Positions 9,238 through 19,560 of a stretch of 64,000 nt of DNA are shown in pieces (within the stretch, counting starts at the first letter, position 1; the number at the start of each line of letters is the position of its first letter). Source of the DNA: Rattus norvegicus (taxonomy: Eukaryota; Chordata; Mammalia; Rodentia; Muridae); assembly GCF_036323735.1 (NCBI RefSeq), contig NC_086019.1, positions 235,193,602 to 235,257,601 of the forward strand, given 5' to 3'. The notes beneath the pieces were generated by a model. That model saw only the letters and a list, made by a program, of their open reading frames with translations, was not told where the DNA came from and did no database searches. A program made the position numbers and the translations under genes.

Positions 9238-11625
9238 TCTTATTATTATTTCTTCATTAGTCCAATGAACCTTTAGGGTGGGCCCAGAAACGTAGAGAAT
9301 TAGAAAACATAACAAGGCAGTCTTCACTTTTAAGGAGGTCACAGTAAAATGACACACATGAGATGTGGCCTGAAGGACATTTTTATAGTGAGTTAAATGC
9401 AGTGATGGAGGTGTGAACCTGTATTTTGGAATTGGCTACAAGGCATACTTGTGTCACCTGAAGACTGGAGATGAGGGAGGACAGCTTTCTTGGAGCTGCT
9501 GATAGGGAAGCTGAATTTGGAGGGGTGAGTAGGCATTCACCAAGCAAGGCAAGCTTAGGAATGAAGACATTGAGAAAGAGGAGAGACATCATGATTAAAG
9601 TATGAAGGGAAGACAACATTGTGTATGAGTGATTCATGCTACTGGGGAGAGACTGTAAAGCCTAGAGTGGGAACAGAGAACACAAGAGAGATGAATGGGA
9701 GCCAGGAGGCTTTGAGTGACTTTGCTCCTGGTGGGCAATCACTCACCAAAATTATGTAGTCACTTTAGGGTCAAATCAAAACAATTTCAGTGTTTCTACA
9801 ATGTCTCCCTCTAGCCTTCTTTAATCCCAATTTTATCTTTGACATTGAAAAGCATTCAGTGTTCAATACTATTTATTCTGTGCTCCCTCACCTTCCAAAC
9901 CCTCACCACCATTAAATCAATATGGTGGTACAATGTACATTGACTCCATCCTATTTTTCTTTCCACCTTGCATAACTGAATCGGGAGAGTTGTGAATCTT
10001 TTTTTTGCTTGTTTTTGTTTAAAAAAACAAAATTGTATGAATTAGTAAATTTTTGTCAAAGAAGTTCACAAAAACCCCAACTATAATTTGGGGGTAAAAA
10101 AGCACTCATATTTCTTTCCATTTCCTAAGGTTAACTGTTCCCTTCTGCAACAAAGGCCCCAAAACTATCCAAGTACTCTGTTGCCTAGCCTCTCCTATCT
10201 AACATGTACAAAGCTCTAGGTATTAAAAATGAGTTTTCTCTACCTCAGTCTCTGCTCCACAACCCCCTCCGCCACCTCCTCCTTCTTTTACTTGGAAAAG
10301 TCTCCTATTAAGATGCAAATTCCTGAAGTGGAAGTCATTTTGCTATTATCTGATAATGGAAGTGTGAATTAACTGACTGTTGGACAGTCAGAGGAAATGG
10401 AAGTTTTACAGTAGTATAGGGTTGAGTGTCCACAGGTGGCAAGGGCCCTGGATGTCTGAGAGGGAAGCCCCATGTCTCACTCAGCTCTGCTTCCTCAGTG
10501 GAGAGAGCGCCATTTTCAGCCTGATGAATCTTTTCTAAAAAAACAATCAAGAGTCAGGAACTGCATAACCGTTCTAATAAAGTACTAGAAGGGTCTCAGA
10601 TTTGAAAAAAAAAAAAGCCCCAAGCTACTAAATAGCAGGGCATTTTCCCAACCCAACTGCAGAAACATCTTCTTGGACAACAATGGGATGCTTGTTTCAC
10701 TGATGTGCTGGGAAGTTAAACAGAAAATATTCTGAAGCTCTCTAAAAACAGACACTGCCCTTAAAATTGGGGTACCCATAGTAGTCCTCATCCTTCTGTG
10801 GGGAGATAAACTTCCTCTCATTTCCCTTCAATGAACGGTTAAGAGATACCCTGTAACCTGCCAACCATAGAGCACATTTCTTTCAGGATTCCAGAGGGTG
10901 CTGTATGGAGGTCAGAACAAACTTGGAAAATGGGGAGAGCTGTTCGCAAGACAGACGTGAGGAAAGTGTGCAGGGGGAGCATCAGCTTGCCACCTCCATC
11001 TGGAAAGGCCTCCCTGTAGGCTGCAAAAATGGGTAGGTCAGAGAGAATGAGTGACTACTGTGCACTCTCATGGGCTACAAAGCCAACTTCTTGGATGTAC
11101 AATATATGAATTTCATGTGTTCAATGGGCGCTTCACTTAGTTCAATGCTTTGTTCTTCTTCTATAAAATTCTTGGTTTTTTTCTCCTTTGTTAGTGAAGC
11201 CCAGTGGGACCATAGAGCATGAGTGTAGGACCCAACAAGTGTGCTTCCCTTTTCCTCCTCCTCAGTTGTACATCATGTTCTGGGCATCCCACGAGCACAG
11301 GATGCTCCAGACATAAGATATACAGAAACACAGAAACTCAAAGCAAGCCCAGGGCTAGCTCCTTCCTCCTCATAGAGTCTCATTATCATGGTCTTAGAGC
11401 CAAACAGTTGTCATGACCCACTTGAGATCCTCACGGTATCAGGATGTGTATGAGGATTAGTAGACATAAGGAGAGCATCCTCAGGAGAACTTCTCTAGGC
11501 ATCTCCCACCTCCAGACATTGCAGTTCCTGCTGTTTAAGACAAGACACTTCTTTTTAGCAGTTGCCTTAGAGTCATCAGTATTGCGGAAACTGATAGGCT
11601 CACCAACACATACTTAAATAGGATC
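8975..11625. other. Mostly unique sequence, no gene seen
   Basis: Contains only an ATT microsatellite (9201-9250). No recognised exon or RNA gene. Confidence 0.6.
9201..9250 (+). repeat. (ATT)n microsatellite
   Basis: Thirteen or so ATT units, interrupted once by TTTCTT. Confidence 0.95.
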
Positions 11626-11663
11626 GTCTTTCTTTCTTTCTTCCTGTCTTTCTTTCTTTCCTT
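11626..11663 (+). repeat. (CTTT)n imperfect microsatellite
   Basis: CTTT units with one CCTGT interruption, ending in a T-run. Confidence 0.85.
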
Positions 11664-12081
11664 TTTTTTTTGTCTCTTGGTGCCCTCTGTATTTAGGGTG
11701 ACTTAGATTTCTCTATGTTGCCTTCAGAAGAGTCACCCAACTACGCATTTGTTGCATTGTGTCTTAGTAAGCTGAGGCTCTAATGGTGGCAGGAGGCTAG
11801 GCTTCCTGCCTGAGTAAGAACACACAGTGAGCAGAGAAACAAGGCAAAAATGAGGAGATGTGTGCAGAAGGAACACATAACAGAAGACACTAGCTTACAA
11901 ACCGCGCATCTGAGAAGTGATTAATACAAAAAACATAGGGAAACCAACCATTTGTTTATATCACTCATGGTGTTCATTTCCTCCTTTGTGGTCAAGGGCC
12001 CTATTGTTTTTGTAATGGAACTCACATCTTATGTATCTCTTCCTGCTGTCATACCTTTTTAAGAATTGCTGCATTTTCTTA

Positions 12082-12084
<3 letters not shown>

Positions 12085-12131
<47 letters not shown>

Positions 12132-12136
12132 CGCGC
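12085..12136 (+). repeat. (TG)n(CG)n alternating purine-pyrimidine tract
   Basis: About 18 TG units pass directly into about 7 CG units. It is the tail of the antisense SINE that follows. Confidence 0.95.
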
Positions 12137-12290
12137 ATGGTGCGCATATACACACGATGGTGTGTATATGTTAATCAGAAGACACCCTGCTTGAATTGGT
12201 TCTCTGCTGTGTGGGTTTCAGGAATCAAAGTCAAGTTGTTGGCCTTGGTGCCAAACACGTTTACCTACTGAGCCACTTCTCAGTCCTGCC
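12137..12290 (-). mobile_element. tRNA-related SINE (B2/B3/B4 group), antisense
   Basis: The plus strand shows TTGGTTCTCTGCTGTGTGGG, GGAATCAAAGTCAAGTTGTT and CTACTGAGCCACTTCTCAGT, the reverse complement of the tRNA-like head of a rodent SINE. Diverged; subfamily not certain. Confidence 0.65.
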
Positions 12291-12699
12291 TCACCTCCTG
12301 ACAACTATTTGAACAGTCAAAATAATTTTTAATGTACTTATAACTTATCAGAGTGTTTCATCTATTGTGGTATTTGTCTCCAGCATGCTTCATATCAATC
12401 ATTCTTAGCATTGGGAACAAAGTAGGAAGAATACTATATGGAAAAACAACTTGTTGGCATTGTTAATGAATTATTGGAAAGTGAACTTTGATTGAGAGAC
12501 AATAGGTCCATTGTTTTGATGGCTCTCATAAGTAAGAACATTTCTTAAGATAACAAAACCTGAGGAAAGTTCAAAGAGAAGTTGAAATCTACTGTCCTTA
12601 ACACACTTGATTAACTACTAAATAGCATTATATTTCTATCTAAGGCTCACTGAAACAATCTGGCTTTTCTGCAACAAAATTTATACTTGTAGCATCTTG
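12291..12699. other. Unique sequence, no gene seen
   Basis: AT-rich sequence with nothing recognised. Confidence 0.55.
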
Positions 12700-12862
12700 C
12701 TTTGCCAGGGCAGTGAGGAGAGAGTGGGTGGGTGGGAGGAGGAGCACCCTCATAGAAGCAGGAGGGGGGAAGGGACAGAGGGGTTCTGGAGGGGAAACCA
12801 GGAAAGAGGATTGCATTTGAAATGTAAATACATAAAATATCCAATAAAAAATGTGAAAAAAG
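12700..12862 (+). mobile_element. Old L1 3' end
   Basis: A G-rich block, then GAGGGGAAACCAGGAAAGAG, GCATTTGAAATGTAAATACA and CCAATAAAAAATG: the conserved last 150 bp of a murid L1 3'UTR with its poly(A) signal. Diverged (Lx-like). Confidence 0.75.
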
Positions 12863-15659
12863 AAGTGTCATATATTATAATTTGCTTCAAAATCAACTGA
12901 CAGAAAGAGACTCCAGACCCCATCAAATGGGGGTGATTTCATTATCTGCTCTCTTAACTCTGAATTGTAAGTCTAGGAGCAAGGAAATAGAGGTTAGTAC
13001 GTGCTCCACTGCTCATGGCACAGGTCCCTTCTAGTCATGGCTCAGCTATATGTAGCCTCCATCACCAACTACCAAAGATAGGTTCAGAGATCTAGGAAGG
13101 AAAGAAGGAGGGAGGGAGGGAAGAGGGAAGGAATAATGGGAATGAAAGATGTCTCCTCCCCTTAAGATACTTTCAGACATTGATAGAGACACCATTACTG
13201 ACCAATTAGGGAAAAGTCTAAACCTATTGCCACATTAGTCAAGAGACTGGTAAATATAATTCTATAATGTCAGCCCAGAGCACAGTTCCCAAGGAAAATC
13301 AGGAGAATGGAAGCAGTACACAGTATAATTTTAAGTCATTTGTGACAGTTCTGTAAGGTTTCTCTTTTCAGTAAATCATAGCAGCACATGGATGGCTCCT
13401 GATATATAATATTGTAGGTCATCAATGGGTGTTGTTCAATTGATTTGTCAATTGTCACAACATAAACTTGTATAATTTGCTAATTTGTCTAAAACCTCCT
13501 TGTTTTATATAGTAATCCAGAAGCTAATAAAAGCACAATTTAGTCATAATATAGACCATTTTTAATAAAAACAATCATACCCTATTTGCAAACTATAGTC
13601 TGGTACATGCACCTGTCTTAAAAACTAGGTTTGTTTTCTAGTGTCAAATGATGTGACAGAAAATGACAAGCACATCTAAGTATACATTGCACTGTCCGGG
13701 CACTTCTTGGAAGGCTGCTTTGGGGATGATATTCACAATGGTTTATACTCAGAGCCCAGGATATGGGTTTTCAGTCAGTGACCAGGCAAGCAGCAACGAG
13801 AGACACTGTTGCAGGATGCAGCAGTTTGCTCTGTCGCTCTCTGAAGACTGTTTCCCAGAGAGCCCAGCCTAGGACCACATCTGTAAATGGACACTTGCAA
13901 AACCTGTCCTATTTTCAGGCAATCTTTGCAAATCCCAGGCCCCTTCGTCTGTCCCTTCCTGTTTCTACTTTATTTCTGCCTTCCTCTTCCTCTTCCCTAT
14001 AGCATCTGACCTCATCCACTGAACAGGAAGAGACTCCTGGGATTTTTTTCCCTTCTACCTACCCAGGGGAGTACAGAGTAGGTGAGTCAGGGAGAGGAGA
14101 ATGTAAGCCATCTGCCACTATATTTGCTTGTATTCCCAGTAGGCAGGTAAAATACCAATTTCTTTATGTGGTGTTTCAATTACAGTTCACAAGGGTAGAC
14201 ACTAATCTTACAGCTGTGAAACTATTTTTAGATAGCTATTATTCTGATATTGATTTATCCTATAGTTTAGTATTTCCAAGGGTATTCTATATATCTTATA
14301 TACACAACGTATTTAGAAGGGGCACCGTTGCAGCTTCCAAACTCCAGTGGCTTCCCATTTGCTTTTGTTCTGATTCTGAGTTTATGGCAAGCTTCTCTGA
14401 ATTTCTATTAATGGGAATAATATAAACTAAAAATGTAAGTTAACATAAGGGAGATGCTAAGTAAGAGCCACTTGGGCAAAAATAGAATCACATTCTAAAA
14501 GTTTATAGTTGGGTGACCTTGGAATGTATCACTCACACCTCTAATCCTACTTCTTTATTTGTAAAATGTGAATTTAGGGGCTTTGGATTAAATAATGCAC
14601 ATATACATAGTAACTATTCAGTATTAATTGCTATAGTTCATATTAATCTTATTAATTTCTATAGGATTACCATGAGCATTATCATAATATTTAGTGTGAG
14701 TTCTGTCTACCTACACAGAGAATGTTTTTTAAAAGATGGTAGTCATTTACAAAGATAGTGAAGGTTTCTTTAGGAAGATATTAAAGATATCTTTATAAAG
14801 ATATATTTAAAAAAGATGATTGTCTTCTACAAAGAAAAATTGGGGCCTCAAGGATGACCTAAAAAATTGAGATATCAAAAGCCAATTAATATGGTCCGTG
14901 TTGACTAAATTAGGATTTACCCATTAAGTGGAATCCTCTATCCTATGCAGTCATTAAAGAAAATAGAATTAGCTAGAAGGCAGGTATGAAGAGAGGCACA
15001 GGGATGAGGGGATGGGTGGTGTCACAGAGGTAAGTTAGACAGGCTTTATAGAGGAAGCAGAGGCAGAACATCTCGGGACTGTGAAGCCAGCAGTCTGACC
15101 AAATGAATGTCAAATATCGTAGACAGAAGAAGTACCAGGGGCAAAGAAAATCTCAGCTCCTCTGTAGAAATGCAGAGTGTGGTTGAGGTGTGATATGTAC
15201 ACTGGTACACAGCTGGGTTTGTGTCTGGACTGGTTGGTGGCAGATTGTAGAAAGCCTGGGTGTCATTTTAATCAGGGCCATCGATGGCTCCAAGTAAGGC
15301 AGCAACTCCATCATAAGAGTGACCTTAAACAATAGTGTCAGTGAGGGATGGTTACTTAAGACGAAGTCGATATCCCAGCGTAGACCAGAAATGGCAGTCG
15401 CATTAGGGGAGACCCTAAGCATCGTGAAGCAGTGACGAGGATGAGAAGCCACGACTAACCTCCAGGACTCTTAACTGTTAGAAAATACAAAGAGACAAAG
15501 AGGAGATGCAGTGGCAACGATTGGCTCTGCCTGCTTACAAAACATCTTAGGGCCCATTAGCGTATGTAAGCCTATGTGGAAGACAGAAACGGAATGGCTG
15601 CAGTCTGTCAGCCTTAACAACAACCTACATCGGTATATTTCAGTGATTACCTGCCTGTC
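12863..15659. other. Unique sequence, no gene seen
   Basis: No repeat or exon recognised apart from a short GGAA-rich patch near 13097-13131. An 81-bp-spaced imperfect similarity (14727-14757 and 14807-14838) is present in the AT-rich part. Confidence 0.55.
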
Positions 15660-15684
15660 TTCTGTGCATGTGCATGCAAGTGCA

Positions 15685-15720
<36 letters not shown>

Positions 15721-16003
15721 CGCGTGTTCGGAGGCCAGAGAGTGGTCAACAACCTCAGATGTTATTCTGCAGGACCACTGCACATTTTTCTTTGAAAACG
15801 AATGCATTTGTGTACTTATCTTCAGGCAGGGTATCTCACTGGGATCTGGCGATTCCTGATTCAGCTTAGTGGGCTCCCTAGTATGTCCCAACCTGGGATC
15901 GCAAGCATGTGCAGCTGTGTGCAGCCTTTGTTCATGTGTGTTCTGAACCTGGGTCCTCCTGCTTGCAAGCACTTTCCCAACCACTGGGCTCCCAAGCCCT
16001 GAC
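15660..16003 (-). mobile_element. B4-type SINE, antisense
   Basis: In plus-strand order: a TG/CG tail (15685-15724), CGGAGGCCAGAGAGTGGTCA, CAGGCAGGGTATCTCACTGG, a B1-like middle and a tRNA-like end CTGGGTCCTCCTGCTTGCAAGCACTTTCC. This order is that of a B4 (ID-B1 fusion) read backwards. Diverged. Confidence 0.65.
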
Positions 16004-19000
16004 AAAGTATCGTTACCGACGAGCCAGCGCTGTAAGTGTTTTTTTTTTACCTCGTGTTGCACCTTCCCCCAGAGTTGTTCTTACTACTTGGAGGCTAATG
16101 CGCCAAGGCAGGCCTTATTTCAGACTTCTCCACTAGGCATTGGCTGGCGGTCCAGTCCCTTCCACCTGATTAAAATCTCACAGCCTACTCTACCAGGCAT
16201 TCCAGGGAGGGCTCCGAGATGCCATTCCCATTCTGAGAGCCACATGAGCCTGTTTGGATGGGTTATCAAAATGAAAGAAGTTCTAAAATGTAGGCCAAAG
16301 ACCCCCTTCTTATACCTTGCTCACTGAATTTGCAGAAACTCGGTTTTGTGGTGAGGAGTGGAGGGTTTTGAAAGCTGCAGGAAAACCGAGGAGCCCCCTT
16401 TAAAAGAGGCCAGATCCATTAGAGTCAGAGGAACAGTGCCATGCCTGTGAAGCTTACAATAATACTTGGCTTTGCCTGGTGTTGAAAGTGACCAAAACTA
16501 ATCAGGTCCAGAAGAGCATCCCGCAAAGCTGCTTTTCTGACTCTCTGCCTCTGCCCTGCTTGCTTTTGCTGCTGAGCAGATTGCTGGAGCTGGTGCCAAG
16601 CCTACATTGCTTAATAATAATTCTCATTAGCATGCTGCCTTGGATGTGTATCGCAGAGCAAAATTTAGCTTCTCCTTGGTGTGAATCAAGAGAGGAGCAT
16701 GAAATTCTTAGCCGAAGCAAAGGGTTTAAGGACCTTGGACGGGGTTACATTTGCACAGAGTAGCGGCCCCCTCTGCTCCCCAATCAGGGGCCAGGGAGAC
16801 AAAGAGGAATTTTACTCCCAAATGGGGAGCTTTGTGCTCTTTCTGCCTCTCCACTTGCAGCCTCTGAGATGGCACTGGTTTGTGCCTTGCTATTGAATAG
16901 TCTGATACATTGCAAACACCCAGGGCCTGTCCCAGTCCAGAGCTCCGTGGAGTGAATGTTCCTAGCTCAGGCCGTTGCATCTACCCAGCACAGCAGCTGG
17001 CCCAGTGTACCTGCGGTTCCATGACTTTCCTGAGGTCGCTCACATTAGCTTTGGTTACGAAAGTGAGCAAGAGGCTGTTTACTCTCCTGCAGATGCCAGG
17101 GTGACTTGAACGGCACTCTGAGGAGACACGCACAACCTTGCACATTCACAGCCTGCTTAACAGGGGCCGTATTCCCCACAATGGCTTTCACATGCCATCT
17201 GCCGTCACATGGTACCAAGTGCCAGGTCCTTACAAGATATGTATTCAATCACTCCCCTCCTTTGGAAATGGCAAATTGAAGACAACTTTAAGCAAGGTTT
17301 CACACTGAAGGAATTATGTGCATATCAAATGTATTGAATTAAAAGAGGATTTTTTTTTCTTTTTATTGTCATTCCCGGCAGTAAAATGGCAATCAGACAC
17401 CCTCATGAAAATTTTAGAGAAGTTATCAGACTCAGTGGGTAGTGGAAAAGACATCACTAAAAAAGTAATCTTTTTTGTGTGTGAATCTACTTACCAAAAG
17501 AATGACAGCTACAGAAAAAGGATTGGAAGGAAGCAGTCCAAGGTATTTCATAATTCTACCCTCCCTTTTCCTTTGGGCTGGGGACGGAACTCGGGGCTCC
17601 ATGCACACTGCAAAGCCGCTGAGCTGCCTCGTTGTACCCCCAGCCCCTGTTGATTTCCATTCTCCTGTTGGCGTGTGTGCCCTTTCTCTGATCTGGTATA
17701 GCTCTGAGCTCAGTGGTAGAGGAGAGACACTTTCTGAGCGGGTGAAGGGACTGGTACAAAGCCTACCAGGAACAAATGAATTAGCACATCCCTTCACGGC
17801 TTGCCCTTGAATGATGGCGCCTCCTTTGTTAATTGAAAAGAAATGTAAAACGGGAGAAAAGGCAGAAGGAAACGAAACAGAACAAACAAACAAACAAAAA
17901 AAAATGAAATAGAAAAGATCCCAGTCTCTTCTCTCTCCTCCTCCGTGACCTGTGACAGCACACTGTAATGTCTCGAGGCCGTGCATCATCTTCATGCACT
18001 ATTCGGATGCTGTCTGTAGGGAGCCTAGAACAGGAGGCTGGCGAGCCGGTCTGTAATTGAAAGTTCTTTCAGGAGAGGCGTTCTACTAGGCCTGCTAAGG
18101 GACTGAGCTGCACCTGCTGGCTTTTTTTATGTTGAGCGGCTCTGAAAGGATTCGAAGCATAAAGAAATTGAATGGTGTTATTTCTTTTATAATCTCTCAG
18201 CGGAAATACAGTTTTCAAAATTATTGATAAGATGTACCAGTCAGACCGAGGTTTTTAAGCTGAAGCTGCAATCTATAGCTTGTTTTAAGCTGGTGGATCG
18301 TGTTTGGCTTCCCTGACATGCTTTGAACAATTACTATAACCCGTAACCATAGATGAACCTGTAAGTTGCTGCCACTGCGGCTCTTAGGGAGGGCTCGGCG
18401 TTTCAGATATCGCCTCTCTCAGCCATAGATACTGTACTGTCCATATGTGTGTTGTTTTAAGAAGATTTAGTCTCTTGTGAGTAGCTTAGAAGAATCTATT
18501 TAGGATCTAAAGAAAACAATAGTATTTTAACCAGCATAGACTTATCTGAGTACCGCTCCACGTTTCCGAGTGCAGCCACGTATAGCTCCCATACTGCTGT
18601 TCTTGGCCTTGAAGGCAATTGCCGTGAGGCACATGAAATGCATTGCCAGCCTGCTTGACTCTTAATTCCCTGGACAAGGAGATCCCTGAGGGCAGGCATG
18701 TGTCTGTTCCTCTTCCAATCCGCATGCTGTGTGTCTCAGTGCCCATTCAGAGTTTGCTCGTGGGTAAACGGACAAGCTACATTTCTGGTTGGATTCAAAC
18801 AGGAGGGGGAAAACATCCTTATTTACGGCTCAGGTTTTGTGCGCAGAAAGACATCTTTACATTATTTTTTATGTGGCCATATTGTAAGTCTTATCGGAGG
18901 TGGAAGATGTTAACATACGGCATCCTCCCAGACCCTATACAACAGAACTAGACGATTTCTTGTGGAGTCTCAGCTTGTTTTTTCAGCCTTGCTAACAAGG

Positions 19001-19039
19001 CTGACAAGTGTCCCCAAGTCTCGTCATCTAGTAGCACAA
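16004..19039. other. Unique sequence, possible conserved non-coding DNA
   Basis: No gene recognised. The stretch is almost repeat-free. 16480-16720 and 18110-18370 have the mixed, non-repetitive, TAAT-rich composition often seen in conserved regulatory elements, but I cannot test conservation. Confidence 0.4.
17567..17647 (-). mobile_element. Degenerate ID-like SINE, antisense
   Basis: GGGCTGGGGACGGAACTCGG through GCTGAGCTGCCTCGTTGTAC to CCCCCAGCCCC resembles an ID element read backwards, with many changes. A separate A-box-like piece, GAGCTCAGTGGTAGAGGAG, occurs at 17707-17725 on the plus strand. Confidence 0.55.
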
Positions 19040-19132
19040 CATGCAGTCCTAAAGTGACCAACAACCTGGTCTTCAGAAGTGGTCACATGACCCAGAACCC
19101 GTGGTCCAATTAGAGTTCTGTCCTGGACCCCA

Positions 19133-19197
19133 GGTCCAATCACAGTGCTGCCCTGGGATTCACCGCTGGTCCAATCAGAGTGCTGCCCTGGGATTCA
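19133..19197 (+). repeat. Two 30-bp CCAAT-containing units
   Basis: 19133-19162 and 19168-19197 differ at one base. Each carries CCAATCA, the NF-Y consensus core. Confidence 0.9.
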
Positions 19198-19297
19198 TGC
19201 CCACACAGGAGAGCAAAGACGCTGTCTTCTTGCTCAGTGAGAAGTTGCTACCTTGCAGCTGCCTGTGTTCATGTTCTCTTCCAGGTAAAGGGTAGAA

Positions 19298-19303
19298 TAT
19301 AAA
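19298..19303 (+). promoter_or_regulatory. TATA-box candidate
   Basis: TATAAA in the context GAATATAAAGGCAGAG, about 125 bp after the last CCAAT. Expected initiation would be near 19325-19335. Its use is inferred only from the arrangement. Confidence 0.4.
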
Positions 19304-19560
19304 GGCAGAGAGAGCAGTGGCAATGACAAACAGTGGCCGAGAAAAGACCAACAGCATTCTCGGTCCTGTTCAGTTCTGAGCCTGACTTCCTGCGGCCCTT
19401 TTATCTGTTCCTGGTGAATCCGATTGCCAGATTCCGTGAGTCTGTGGTGAGTTTCTGTTATTTGCAACCTGAAGAGGCCTGCAGCATCGCTCTTCCAATA
19501 GAAAGAAATGCCAGTGGCTGAAACACACTTACAGTGAGGTGAAGGGCCATTCTCTCCCAA

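Larger units (their letters stand above)
19040..19560 (+). mobile_element. Possible solo LTR with CCAAT repeats and TATA box
   Basis: GGTCCAAT occurs at 19103, 19133 and 19168; the last two lie in near-identical 30-bp units. A TATAAA follows at 19298-19303. Downstream sequence (CAACCTGAAGAGGCCTGCAG, GGTGAAGGGCCATTCTCTCC) recalls rodent endogenous-retrovirus LTR 3' ends. No internal retroviral genes are adjacent. Boundaries and family are uncertain, and I found no terminal duplication. Confidence 0.45.

Noticed and set aside
17432..17995. Minus-strand 187-codon open frame
   Set aside because: Crosses a degenerate ID fragment, shows no domain, and overlaps another frame of equal quality on the plus strand.
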